Below are positions 8,893 to 17,087 of a DNA stretch of 64,000 nt, one piece after another; the first letter of the stretch is position 1; every line of letters starts with the position of its first letter. Origin of the DNA: Lysinibacillus boronitolerans JCM 21713 = 10a = NBRC 103108 (GTDB lineage Bacteria; Bacillota; Bacilli; Bacillales_A; Planococcaceae). The position numbers and the translations under genes were made by a program. The stretch is taken from positions 124,001 through 188,000 of the forward strand of contig NZ_JPVR01000075.1 of assembly GCF_000772935.1 (NCBI RefSeq), given 5' to 3'. A model generated the notes under the pieces. The model was given only the letters and a program-made list of their open reading frames with translations. It ran no database searches and was not told where the DNA came from.

Positions 8893-9672
8893 TTATTGAT
8901 TGAAAATAGGCTTTCTTTTATTTAAAAAGGCTTGAATACCTTCGTTATAATCGTCTGAACTAAATGAATCCAAAACTAACTGTGCCAGCTCATCGTTTTC
9001 TTCATTTTCACCATCTACAATTGCTTGGATAATTTTTTTGATGCCTGCGTTTGCAATGGATGATTTACTTAATAAATGTTCAGCGAATTGCACTGTGGCC
9101 TTTTCAATATCCTCTGGTTCGTGTAGGGCCGTGATTAAACCAATATTTTTTCCTTCTTCAGCTGTAAAAATAGTAGCTGTGTACAAAATTTCCTTTGCCT
9201 TAGCGACACCAACAATATTGATGAGACGTTTCGTGCTTTCTAAATTATAGACAATACCTATGTTTGCAGCGGTGATACCTAGCTTACTCTTAGGTGTTGC
9301 TATTCTAAAATCACAAGCGTTTGCTAACTCTAAGCCACCACCAATTGCTAAGCCCTGAATCATAGCAATTGTCGGGTGCGGAATTTTATAAAGAGCATCA
9401 ATCGCCTTTAGAGCCAATTCATTATAGGCTTTGGCATTGTCTGTAGCATAACGAACATCTAAAAACTCGCTAATATCTGCACCAGATGAGAAGGCTACTT
9501 CATTGACACCGCGAACAATTAAGAGCTTGATAGTAGAATCTACACGTAGTTGCTCAAGGTGGTCTGCTATAGCTTGAAACATTGCCCTTGATAAAGAATT
9601 TCGTTTTTCTGGGCGGTTTAATACTAACGTTGCAATATAGCCATTTTTCTCTACATAAATTTCCTTTGTCAT
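8893..9672 (-). CDS. Enoyl-CoA hydratase/isomerase family protein
   Basis: A crotonase-fold protein of about 259 residues. The family hydrates, isomerises or cleaves acyl-CoA thioesters in an oxyanion hole formed by two backbone amides. Visible are LNRPEKRNSLS near the N-terminus, the first oxyanion block AFSSGADISEF (about residues 61-71) and the second IQGLAIGGGLELANACD (about 105-121). The second ATG (9672) is 7 bases from AGGAG; the upstream ATG at 9678 is too close. Only 13 bases separate it from metI, so it should be read from the same transcript. The substrate is unknown. Confidence 0.88.
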   Translation of the reverse strand: MTKEIYVEKNGYIATLVLNRPEKRNSLSRAMFQAIADHLEQLRVDSTIKLLIVRGVNEVAFSSGADISEFLDVRYATDNAKAYNELALKAIDALYKIPHPTIAMIQGLAIGGGLELANACDFRIATPKSKLGITAANIGIVYNLESTKRLINIVGVAKAKEILYTATIFTAEEGKNIGLITALHEPEDIEKATVQFAEHLLSKSSIANAGIKKIIQAIVDGENEENDELAQLVLDSFSSDDYNEGIQAFLNKRKPIFNQ

Positions 9673-9685
9673 CTTCATTCTCCTC

Positions 9686-10357
9686 TTAATCTTTTTTCAA
9701 CTTCGCAGCGAAGCGGTTACCGATGGATTGAATGCTCTGTACAAGGATGATTAAGATAAAGACAGTTGCATACATTACATCAACCTCATAGCGTAAATGA
9801 CCATAGCGATAGGCAAGGTCACCTAAACCGCCAGCACCAACCATTCCCGCCATTGCTGTTGCACCAATTAATCCTATTGTGGCAATCGTTAAGCCTAAAA
9901 TAATAGATGGTCGAGCTTCACGTAATAATACATGCCAAATTATATGGCGACGTTTAATACCCATGGCTGTGTAGGCTTCTACCACTCCTGAATCCACTTC
10001 TAAAAGGGCAGATTCCATCAGTCGTGCAATATAAGGAGCCGTGTAAACAACTAACGGAACGATTACACCTTTAACACCAATTGTTGTACCAACAATTAGC
10101 TTGGTAAAAGGTAAGATGAAGAATAATAAAATGATAAATGGAACAGAGCGAACAATATTGATGAATAGATTAAAAAACTGATAGAAAAATTTATTTTCAA
10201 AGGATTGTCCTGGTCGAGTTAAAACGATTAATAGCCCTAATGGAATACCAATTAGAATGGAGAACAACAATGAAATTCCGACCATTTGAAATGTTTCGAT
10301 AATTGCTTTGCCAATAACATCTGACCAATCTGTAAAGAAGCTTTGGATACTACTCAT
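9686..10357 (-). CDS. metI: Methionine ABC transporter permease
   Basis: A 223-residue permease of the MetI type, forming the channel of the MetNIQ importer for L- and D-methionine. Five hydrophobic segments are evident (about residues 20-42, 60-82, 84-104, 145-170 and 190-212). The cytoplasmic EAA loop reads EAYTAMGIKRRHIIWHVLL (residues about 127-145). The start chosen is the ATG at 10357, eight bases after AGGAGG; the longer frame begins at a GTG inside that ribosome site. It overlaps the end of metN by 8 bases. Confidence 0.93.
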   Translation of the reverse strand: MSSIQSFFTDWSDVIGKAIIETFQMVGISLLFSILIGIPLGLLIVLTRPGQSFENKFFYQFFNLFINIVRSVPFIILLFFILPFTKLIVGTTIGVKGVIVPLVVYTAPYIARLMESALLEVDSGVVEAYTAMGIKRRHIIWHVLLREARPSIILGLTIATIGLIGATAMAGMVGAGGLGDLAYRYGHLRYEVDVMYATVFILIILVQSIQSIGNRFAAKLKKD

Positions 10358-11375
10358 TGAACGCACCTCCTAATTCTTCCACTGCTACGCCATTTTCTGA
10401 AAAATACGTGAGCGCCTTTTGGACAATATGCGTCTCGCCATGTAGATGCACCACAATATTGCCGACAATACCGTTTTTTAATTCAATAATATTAGCTGTT
10501 AAAATATTTGGTTGCACATCGTATATCTTAGTGACTTCTGCTAATAATGGCTTACCAGTACTTTCACCAAGAAATGTTAAACGGATTACACTTCCTGAAA
10601 CATTTAATTGCTCAATAAGAGAAGGGGATAAATTACGTTGTGAAATTGTATTCAAAAACTTTCGCGTTGTAGGGTGCTTCGGTTTTGCAAAAAGTTCAAT
10701 CGCTGTGCCAAATTCCACAACTTTCCCTGACTCTAGAACAGAAACCTCATCGCAAATTTTTTGAATTACATTCATTTCATGGGTGATGAGCAGAATCGTA
10801 ATGCCTAATTCCCGATTAATTTTTAACAACAATTCAAGAATGGCTTCCGTTGTTTCAGGATCAAGTGCACTTGTTGCTTCGTCACTAAGTAAAATCTCTG
10901 GTTCCTGTGCTAAGGCACGTGCAATAGCCACACGCTGTTTTTGACCACCTGAAAGTTGATTTGGGTAACTATCTAGTTTATCTGTTAAGCCGACAATTTC
11001 GGCATACTTAGCTACTCGGTTTTTTACTTCCGCCTCTTTATAGCCTAGCAGCTTTAAGGGAACAGCAATATTATTGTAAACCGTTGCTGTTTTTAGTAGA
11101 TTGAAGTGCTGAAAGATCATCCCGATTTTTTGGCGTGTTTGACGTAATTCATGAAGAGAAAGGGTCGTAATGTCTACATTGTCTATCACTACTTTTCCCG
11201 CTGTAGGACGTTCTAGTAGATTAACGCAACGAATGAGTGTACTTTTCCCAGCACCACTATAGCCGATTACTCCATGAATTTGTCCCTTTTTTACATGAAG
11301 ATTGATGCCATCCACAGCTTTTATGATGCCTTTTTTCGATTTAAATTCTTTTGAGATATTTTGTAATTGAATCAT
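10350..11375 (-). CDS. metN: Methionine ABC transporter ATP-binding protein
   Basis: The 341-residue ATPase of the MetNIQ importer. Walker A is GYSGAGKST (38-46), the signature is LSGGQKQ (141-147), Walker B is ILLSDE (161-166) and a switch His is in LLITHEM. The final ~75 residues (about 265-341) form the NIL regulatory domain, which in E. coli binds methionine and inhibits transport. The ATG lies 11 bases after AAAGGAG. A long hairpin separates it from the upstream metQ. It overlaps metI. Confidence 0.95.
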   Translation of the reverse strand: MIQLQNISKEFKSKKGIIKAVDGINLHVKKGQIHGVIGYSGAGKSTLIRCVNLLERPTAGKVVIDNVDITTLSLHELRQTRQKIGMIFQHFNLLKTATVYNNIAVPLKLLGYKEAEVKNRVAKYAEIVGLTDKLDSYPNQLSGGQKQRVAIARALAQEPEILLSDEATSALDPETTEAILELLLKINRELGITILLITHEMNVIQKICDEVSVLESGKVVEFGTAIELFAKPKHPTTRKFLNTISQRNLSPSLIEQLNVSGSVIRLTFLGESTGKPLLAEVTKIYDVQPNILTANIIELKNGIVGNIVVHLHGETHIVQKALTYFSENGVAVEELGGAFNE

Positions 11376-11399
11376 GCGATTATTTGCTCCTTTCTCAAC

Positions 11400-11467
11400 C
11401 TTCTAAAAAGCAAGAATCTGCTCGTTTTCCTATAGAGGAATTTCGGCAGATTCTTCGGCTTTAGAAG
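11400..11467 (-). terminator. Hairpin attenuator between metQ and metN
   Basis: On the minus strand CTTCTAAA and AAGAATCTGC pair with GCAGATTCTT and TTTAGAAG around a 20-odd base loop, with a short T run inside the descending arm. Partial termination here would give more metQ than metN-metI, as binding proteins need. Confidence 0.65.
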
Positions 11468-11480
11468 CTTTCTGAATGTT

Positions 11481-12311
11481 TTACCAGCTAGGGATTACAG
11501 AACCTTTAAACTCTTCTTCGATGAATTGACGTACCTCATCAGATTGATAAGCCTCAACGAACTTTTTAATTGTTGGATCATTTTCATTTTCAGCACGCAC
11601 AACAATATAGTTCACGTATGGAGAATCAGTAGATTCCAATAAAATAGAGTCATCTTTAGGATTAATGCCAGCTTCTAATGCAAAGTTTGTATTAATAGCT
11701 GCTACATCTACTTCACTAAGTTGTTTAGGAATTTGAGCTGCCTCTAATTCAATGAATTTTAAATTCTTTTTGTTTTCTTCTACATCACGGATCGAGGCTG
11801 TTAAGTCTGCGCCATCTTTTAACTTAATATAGCCAGCTTCCTGTAAAACAAAGAGGGCACGCGCTCCATTCGTTGGGTCATTTGGTAAGCCAAACGTTGC
11901 ACCGTCAGGAATGTCGTCAAAGGATTTATATTTTTCCGAGTAGATACCCATTGGATTTAAAATCGTTTTGCCCACTGGTACTAAATCTGTATCATGATCT
12001 TTATTAAATGTATCCAGGAAAGGCTCGTGTTGATAGCTGTTCGCATCAAGATCACCTTCAGCTAAGGATGTATTAGGTAAAACATAGTCAGAAAATGATT
12101 TTAGCTCTACTTCCAGCCCGTTTTCTTTTGCTACTTTAGCTGCTACTTCTGCAATTTGCTCGTGAGGACCAGAAGTGACACCTACGACGATTTTCTTTTC
12201 ATTAATTGCCTCAGCTTGGCCTTTACTATCTTCTTTAGAGCCACAGCCTGCTAAAGCTGCTACTAATGTTAGACTTGCTAAACCTACTAAAAATTTATTT
12301 TTCTTTTTCAT
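11481..12311 (-). CDS. metQ: Methionine-binding lipoprotein
   Basis: A 276-residue NlpA/MetQ-family binding lipoprotein that captures methionine outside the membrane. The signal peptide ends in the lipobox LAGC, with Cys23 to be lipidated. The mature part holds VGVTSGPHEQIAEVAAKVAK, the DANSYQHEPFLD block and PNDPTNGARAL typical of MetQ. GGAGG lies 10 bases before the ATG. It is the first gene of the operon, whereas many genomes place metN first. The SAM riboswitch lies directly upstream. Confidence 0.94.
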   Translation of the reverse strand: MKKKNKFLVGLASLTLVAALAGCGSKEDSKGQAEAINEKKIVVGVTSGPHEQIAEVAAKVAKENGLEVELKSFSDYVLPNTSLAEGDLDANSYQHEPFLDTFNKDHDTDLVPVGKTILNPMGIYSEKYKSFDDIPDGATFGLPNDPTNGARALFVLQEAGYIKLKDGADLTASIRDVEENKKNLKFIELEAAQIPKQLSEVDVAAINTNFALEAGINPKDDSILLESTDSPYVNYIVVRAENENDPTIKKFVEAYQSDEVRQFIEEEFKGSVIPSW

Positions 12312-12352
12312 GAAAATACCTCCAAGATTGTTTTTATCGGTTTCTTGAAAAT

Positions 12353-12504
12353 AAAAAAACTCTCTTACAAATTAAGAGAGGCTCATGAAAAGATGTCCTC
12401 TCTTATCTATCAAACGAAGATCGTTTGCAGGATTTAGCACCTTCCTTTAAAAAGGAGGTTGCCGAGCTTCATAGGGCCAGTCCCTCAGCTACTCTTGATA
12501 AGAG
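12353..12504 (-). ncRNA. SAM-I (S-box) riboswitch with terminator, upstream of metQ
   Basis: Read on the minus strand, the leader has the S-box core: P1 CTCTTATC (12497-12504) pairing with GATAAGAG (12400-12407), then AGAGTAGCTGAGGGACTGGC, CCTATGAAGC, CGGCAACC and GGTGCTAAATCC. The expression platform is visible. TAAGAGAGG on the 3' side of P1 can pair with CCTCTCTTA of the terminator 5' arm (antiterminator), while CCTCTCTTA/TAAGAGAG followed by T7 (12353-12382) is the terminator. SAM binding should stabilise P1, free the terminator and switch the operon off. Confidence 0.97.
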
Positions 12505-12626
12505 ATTTATAATATTTTTTTGTAATTCCGATAGAACTAATATAATTTATAGGGTATAGTAAGTCAATAAATAATTTTTAAATTTTTTATATAATTATAA
12601 TATTTCGACGCAAAAGAGGGATAACA

Positions 12627-13130
12627 ATGTCTGTAAGAGTTAATTATGGTATAGGTTCATTTGGTAAGGTTATTAGTGCTCGTTTTCTAACGGGAACAGA
12701 TATCATTGAAGGGATTGAAGCGCTTTGCGAAGAGAATAGTATAGAGTCAGCCACAATTGTAAGCTGTATTGGCAGCTTTCAAAAAAGTAGCTTTGTTTAT
12801 CTAGTGCCAGATGCAACAGCTCCAATTCAAGTTCGTTTTAGTGATATGATTGAAAAAGAGGGACCATTAGAATTTATTCAAGGTTCAGGTGTGGTATGTA
12901 AGCGAGATGGTGGATATGAGACACATTTCCATGGCTCTATGAGCGATCAATGGGGTGTTGTATCGGGTGGGCATTTAATAAAAGGGGGCAACCCTGTTAT
13001 TACTGCTGACATCGTGTTGGCAGAGGTACAAGGGATTCAACATATTCGAAAATGGGATGATGAAACAGGTCATGTTCAATTTTATCCATTAGAAAATGGT
13101 TTAGGGCAACCAAGGAAAATTGAAAAATAG
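12627..13130 (+). CDS. PPC (DUF296) domain protein
   Basis: A 167-residue single-domain PPC/DUF296 protein. In plants this domain accompanies AT-hooks; free-standing bacterial members form trimers and have no agreed function. Features are GSFGKVISARFLTGTDIIEG near the N-terminus, SCIGS (about 46-50), and the His-containing block THFHGSMSD (about 98-106) followed by VVSGGHL, which suits metal binding. The gene stands alone, divergent from the metQ leader and convergent with mtnE. Its promoter must lie in the AT-rich stretch 12510-12610. Confidence 0.75.
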   Translation: MSVRVNYGIGSFGKVISARFLTGTDIIEGIEALCEENSIESATIVSCIGSFQKSSFVYLVPDATAPIQVRFSDMIEKEGPLEFIQGSGVVCKRDGGYETHFHGSMSDQWGVVSGGHLIKGGNPVITADIVLAEVQGIQHIRKWDDETGHVQFYPLENGLGQPRKIEK

Positions 13131-13135
13131 TAATA

Positions 13136-13163
13136 ATCCTGTAGCTAGGGATAGCTACAGGAT
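13136..13163. terminator. Hairpin between the PPC gene and mtnE
   Basis: ATCCTGTAGCT pairs perfectly with AGCTACAGGAT over a short loop. The following T runs are weak on both strands, so its strength as a terminator is uncertain. Confidence 0.55.
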
Positions 13164-13172
13164 ATGGCGTCA

Positions 13173-14342
13173 TTATCTTTTAAACAATTGTAATTGCTCG
13201 ATTCTATGGATTGCTTCACGTAAGCGCTCCTCACTAACCAGCAACCCTACTCGCACATAGCCCTCACCATATTGACCGAAGCCATTACCTGCTGCTACAG
13301 CGATATCAGCTTTTTCGAGCAAAAGGTCAGCAAACTGTTCACTTGTATAGCCTAGTGGTACAGGGAGCCATGCGAAGAAGGAGCCTTTTGGAGCCGTAAC
13401 ATGCCAGCCAATTCTTCGAGCTTCTTCAATGAGTACATTGCGGCGACGCTCATAAGTAGCTCGTAATTCATCCGCACATTGTTGGGAAGCCGTCAGTGCT
13501 ACTGCTGCGGCTTGTTGAATGGCAGGGAATTGACTACAAAACAGATGATCCTGAATTAGATTAATAGCAGCAATAATCTCGGCATTCCCTACAGCGAAGC
13601 CTATACGCCAGCCAGCCATATTATAGGTTTTCGATAATGTATACATTTCAACTCCTACTTCTTTTGCATCCTTTGCTTGAAGGAAGCTAACTGGTTTATT
13701 ACCGTCAAATCCTATTGCTCCATAAGCAAAATCATGTGATACGATAATATTGTGCTCCTTCGCAAAGCGAACGGTCTCTTCAAAAAACGCAAGTGATGCT
13801 GTACCACCTGTAGGGTTGTTCGGGTAATTTAAGTAAAGAAGCTTTGCCTTTTCTTTCACTTCATCAGGTAATGCATGATAATCAGGTAAGAAATCATTTT
13901 CAGCAAAAAGGGGCATTACTTCAAAATTGACGTCTCCTAGTACAACACCTGATAGGTAATCTGGATAGCCAGGGTCTGGTAAGAGCATCGTGTCACCAGG
14001 GTTTAACACAGCTAAAGGTAGCTCAACTAGACCAATTTTTGTTCCACCAAGAATCGCTACCTCTGTATCTGGATTTAGTTCTACCTGATATTCACGTTGA
14101 TAAAAGTCCGCAGCAGCTTGGCGTAATTCAGCGAGACCTCTAAATGGTGAATATTTGTGGTTTTGAGGATTTTCAGCTGCTTCCTGTAATGCTTGAATGA
14201 TGTGAATAGGCGTTGGCTGATCGGGATTTCCTTGCCCAAGGTTAATGACATCACGCCCTTCTTCTAGAGCCAAGTTTACTTTTTGAACGAGTGCTGCAAA
14301 AAATTGAGTGGGTAGTTGCTGTAGTTTTTTAGAGAATTCCAT
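13173..14342 (-). CDS. mtnE: Methionine-salvage aminotransferase (KMTB to methionine)
   Basis: A 389-residue class I PLP aminotransferase closely resembling B. subtilis MtnE (MtnV, YkrV), which transaminates 2-oxo-4-methylthiobutyrate to methionine as the last salvage step. Visible: NLGQGNPDQPTP (34-45), the NYPNNPTGG segment (172-180), SHDFAYG (202-208), PLP lysine Lys238 in YTLSKTYN, and C-terminal YVRVGLLVSEERL. It is divergent from mtnU, the enzyme for the by-product of glutamine-dependent transamination. No S-box is seen in the 96-base intergenic region. Confidence 0.85.
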   Translation of the reverse strand: MEFSKKLQQLPTQFFAALVQKVNLALEEGRDVINLGQGNPDQPTPIHIIQALQEAAENPQNHKYSPFRGLAELRQAAADFYQREYQVELNPDTEVAILGGTKIGLVELPLAVLNPGDTMLLPDPGYPDYLSGVVLGDVNFEVMPLFAENDFLPDYHALPDEVKEKAKLLYLNYPNNPTGGTASLAFFEETVRFAKEHNIIVSHDFAYGAIGFDGNKPVSFLQAKDAKEVGVEMYTLSKTYNMAGWRIGFAVGNAEIIAAINLIQDHLFCSQFPAIQQAAAVALTASQQCADELRATYERRRNVLIEEARRIGWHVTAPKGSFFAWLPVPLGYTSEQFADLLLEKADIAVAAGNGFGQYGEGYVRVGLLVSEERLREAIHRIEQLQLFKR

Positions 14343-14438
14343 GCATGATCACCTTTTTCAGAATATAATAATTATTATTGAAGAATATGAAGCAAATAGT
14401 ATTACTTTTTCTACTAATTGTCTAGAGGAGGAATGGAT

Positions 14439-15233
14439 ATGAAAATCGGATGTATTCAATTAAATGTTGGCTTTGGCAAAGTTGAAGAAAATTTTGAACG
14501 TGCCGAGGATAAGATTCGTGAAGCTGCAAAAAATGGGGCAGAAATCATCGTGTTACCTGAAATGTGGAATACAGGCTATGCTTTAGAGAAACTACCTGAG
14601 CTAGCAGATATCAATGGTGAGCGGACAAAGGCCTTTTTGGCTAAACTTGCAAAGGAACTTGATGTACATATTGTAGGGGGCTCTGTTTCAACAAAGAAAG
14701 GCGACAAATTTTATAATACGATGTATACCTTTAATCGTAATGGAGAACTTGTTGGAGAATACAGCAAGGCACATCTTTTCCGTTTAATGGACGAGCATCT
14801 TTACTTGGAAGCAGGGGATGAAATGAATCGTTTTGCTTTAGATGATATTGAAGCTGCGGGTGTCATTTGCTATGATATTCGCTTCCCAGAATGGTTACGT
14901 GCACATGCATTACAAGGAGCAAAGGTATTATTTATACCAGCGCAGTGGCCAACTCCAAGGATTGACCATTGGAAAACATTGCTGCAGGCTCGTGCAATTG
15001 AAAATCAATGCTTTGTCATTGCAGTAAATCGTATTTCGAAAAAGGTAGAAAATTTTAATGGGCAATCTATGATTATTCAGCCTTGGGGAGAAGTACTTTG
15101 GATTGGTGCTGAGGATGAGGAAGTAGCTGTGATTGATGTAGACTTTTCTATCGTCGATGAGGTACGTGGAAGAATCCCTGTTTACGATGATCGTAGACCT
15201 GGACTGTATCAGGATGTAGTTGTGAAAGGGTAA
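14439..15233 (+). CDS. mtnU: Omega-amidase/nitrilase-family protein of methionine salvage
   Basis: A 264-residue carbon-nitrogen hydrolase resembling B. subtilis MtnU (YkrU). The likely job is hydrolysis of 2-oxoglutaramate, formed when MtnE uses glutamine as amino donor, to 2-oxoglutarate and ammonia. The catalytic triad is complete: Glu41 in VLPEMWNTG, Lys110 in YSKAHLF, and Cys144 in GVICYDIRFPE. The ATG at 14439 lies 7 bases after AGAGGAGG; the in-frame ATG at 14433 is too close. It is transcribed away from mtnE. Confidence 0.85.
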   Translation: MKIGCIQLNVGFGKVEENFERAEDKIREAAKNGAEIIVLPEMWNTGYALEKLPELADINGERTKAFLAKLAKELDVHIVGGSVSTKKGDKFYNTMYTFNRNGELVGEYSKAHLFRLMDEHLYLEAGDEMNRFALDDIEAAGVICYDIRFPEWLRAHALQGAKVLFIPAQWPTPRIDHWKTLLQARAIENQCFVIAVNRISKKVENFNGQSMIIQPWGEVLWIGAEDEEVAVIDVDFSIVDEVRGRIPVYDDRRPGLYQDVVVKG

Positions 15234-15238
15234 AAAAG

Positions 15239-15286
15239 AGGCACGCTTAGAAGGGAGATTCCCTTTTGGGCGTGCCTACTTTTTTC
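15239..15286. terminator. Terminator between mtnU and the PucR-type gene
   Basis: AGGCACGC pairs with GCGTGCCT, extended by an inner AGGGA/TCCCT stem, with T6 on the plus strand and T6 on the minus strand. It serves both convergent genes. Confidence 0.88.
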
Positions 15287-16854
15287 TAGCTCTTATCCTC
15301 AATCAATGAATTGGCTAGTAGCATAAATTCAAGTGTAATGCGGTTATGCCCGTTCATGAAATTTTTCCCTAGTAAACTTTCAAGCTTTTTTAAGCGGTGA
15401 TAGAGTGTTTGACGAACAATAAACAATTGATTCGCTGTTTGCTGTTTAGAGCCATTTGTTTGTAAATATACCTGCAATGTTTCGAGAAGCTTGCTATTAT
15501 ATTTTTCATCGTATTCAATAACGGGCTGTAAATAGTCATAAATCACTTCCTGTAAATCCACCTGCATTTGTAATTTATAAATTAAATGATATAAATGCAG
15601 ATCATCATAAAAGAACGAGGACGTTTGTACTTTTCGACAAATATATAAGGTTTCTAGTGCAGTTTGATAGCTTTTAGGAATTTCATCTACATCACAAACG
15701 ACCTTTCCAATGGCTATCTGATAACCTTGAGCTTGCTGCTTTTTATAGAATTCCGTTTTGGCCAAGGAGGAAAACATGTTGTTTAACATATCACGAACGG
15801 CTTTACTATCTTTTGTATGCAGTAAAATAAAAATAACATAGCTTTTTCTTTCAAATAAAAATGGAATAAAGCCATGTTGCTCAAAGAGATTACGATAATA
15901 AAGCTTACTATAGACAACATCCTCCTGAGCCTTTGTCAACGTATTAGGAGAGGCCAAAATAAAGACAGTTCCACTAGATTGTGTATAGTTAGCATAATGT
16001 GTAACGATAAATTTGTAGATTTCCTCCTTAGACAGTTTTTGATCAATCCAATCAGCTAAAATCGAAGCATCCTCAATATTCTTTTTTTCCTCAATATAAA
16101 ACTCTCGCATTAAAAGTTGTGCCAACGCTGTTGCCGTACGATCTAATATTAATAATTCAAATTCGGAGAAAAGCCCATCTTCTCGATAAATTGATAAATC
16201 GGCATAATGTTGATCAAATAGAAAAATAGGCTCAGTTTTAAATTGCTGAGTCGATGGATTCAATGTGAGGAATTGCTGCCGCTTTTTATGCGCCATATTC
16301 GGGAAAAAGATAGGCTCTCTTCCCTTAATGGAAAACATAATTTGTATTTTTAATTCGTTATACATATTTTGTAAAATGTCGTCCGTGTTTTGTCCCAATA
16401 CTGCATTTTTGTTCAATGTTTGTGAGTAAGCTTCTAGTGAAGAAATCAATAGATACTGCTGATTGATAATTTGGCTATGTAAATCCTGTGTAATACGAAC
16501 AAAAGGAACTGCTTCATGGAAAACAATAATAGGAAACTGGTGGCGGTTGGCAAGTGTTAAAATCGCTTCAGGTACTGCTTGAATAGAGGTTCCATATTCA
16601 ATACAAAGGGCAGCACAATTTTTTTGAATGATGGCTTCAATAAATGATACAAAGTCCTCAATACTATGTTGGAGACTAAGCCCTGTAGTTAATACTAACT
16701 CTTCACCAACTAAAAAATTATCAACATGTATGATTTCTAGTACATGTACCCATTTAACGTTCCTTGTTAATCCCTCATGACCTGCAACTACCTCCGCATT
16801 TTGAAAATATTTATTCTGTAAAACGTCTAGTACTTTTAGTTGAAATGGGCTCAA
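15286..16854 (-). CDS. PucR-family transcriptional regulator
   Basis: A DNA-binding regulator of about 522 residues. The N-terminal PucR domain (about residues 10-120, including VVAGHEGLTRNVKWVHV and LTTGL) is typical of regulators of purine, GABA and other amine catabolism. The C-terminal helix-turn-helix reads LLETLQVYLQTNGSKQQTA.. then VRQTLYHRLKKLE. The TTG at 16854 lies 6 bases after AAAGGAGG, and the longer frame from 16875 reads through that ribosome site. It is divergent from the permease-dehydrogenase-aminotransferase operon and is the obvious candidate to control it. Confidence 0.85.
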   Translation of the reverse strand: MSPFQLKVLDVLQNKYFQNAEVVAGHEGLTRNVKWVHVLEIIHVDNFLVGEELVLTTGLSLQHSIEDFVSFIEAIIQKNCAALCIEYGTSIQAVPEAILTLANRHQFPIIVFHEAVPFVRITQDLHSQIINQQYLLISSLEAYSQTLNKNAVLGQNTDDILQNMYNELKIQIMFSIKGREPIFFPNMAHKKRQQFLTLNPSTQQFKTEPIFLFDQHYADLSIYREDGLFSEFELLILDRTATALAQLLMREFYIEEKKNIEDASILADWIDQKLSKEEIYKFIVTHYANYTQSSGTVFILASPNTLTKAQEDVVYSKLYYRNLFEQHGFIPFLFERKSYVIFILLHTKDSKAVRDMLNNMFSSLAKTEFYKKQQAQGYQIAIGKVVCDVDEIPKSYQTALETLYICRKVQTSSFFYDDLHLYHLIYKLQMQVDLQEVIYDYLQPVIEYDEKYNSKLLETLQVYLQTNGSKQQTANQLFIVRQTLYHRLKKLESLLGKNFMNGHNRITLEFMLLANSLIEDKS

Positions 16855-16969
16855 TTTTGCCCCTCCTTTTGACATGCATCCATTTGGTTTGATTTCAATA
16901 ATTTCTACTTAATGCTGAAAATTATCTCATAAAATCATTTTTAATTTATTTTAAGAATATTTAGTCTAT

Positions 16970-16999
16970 TTTACATTATGTATAAAACAAAAGTATAGA
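16970..16999 (+). promoter_or_regulatory. Possible sigma-A promoter of the permease operon
   Basis: TTTACA, an 18-base spacer and TATAGA lie about 90 bases upstream of the permease start. Found by eye only. Confidence 0.35.
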
Positions 17000-17048
17000 A
17001 TTTTACAGTTTGTCTATTACTTCAATGTTATGAAAGATGTAAGATTTT

Positions 17049-17062
17049 TGTAAGCGATCAAG
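17049..17062 (+). promoter_or_regulatory. Possible CcpA-binding (cre) site
   Basis: TGTAAGCGATCAAG matches 12 of 14 positions of the cre consensus TGWAANCGNTNWCA. It lies 25 bases before the permease start, a position suited to carbon catabolite repression. Confidence 0.4.
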
Positions 17063-17087
17063 CAATCTACTAAAAGAGGTGACAGAT

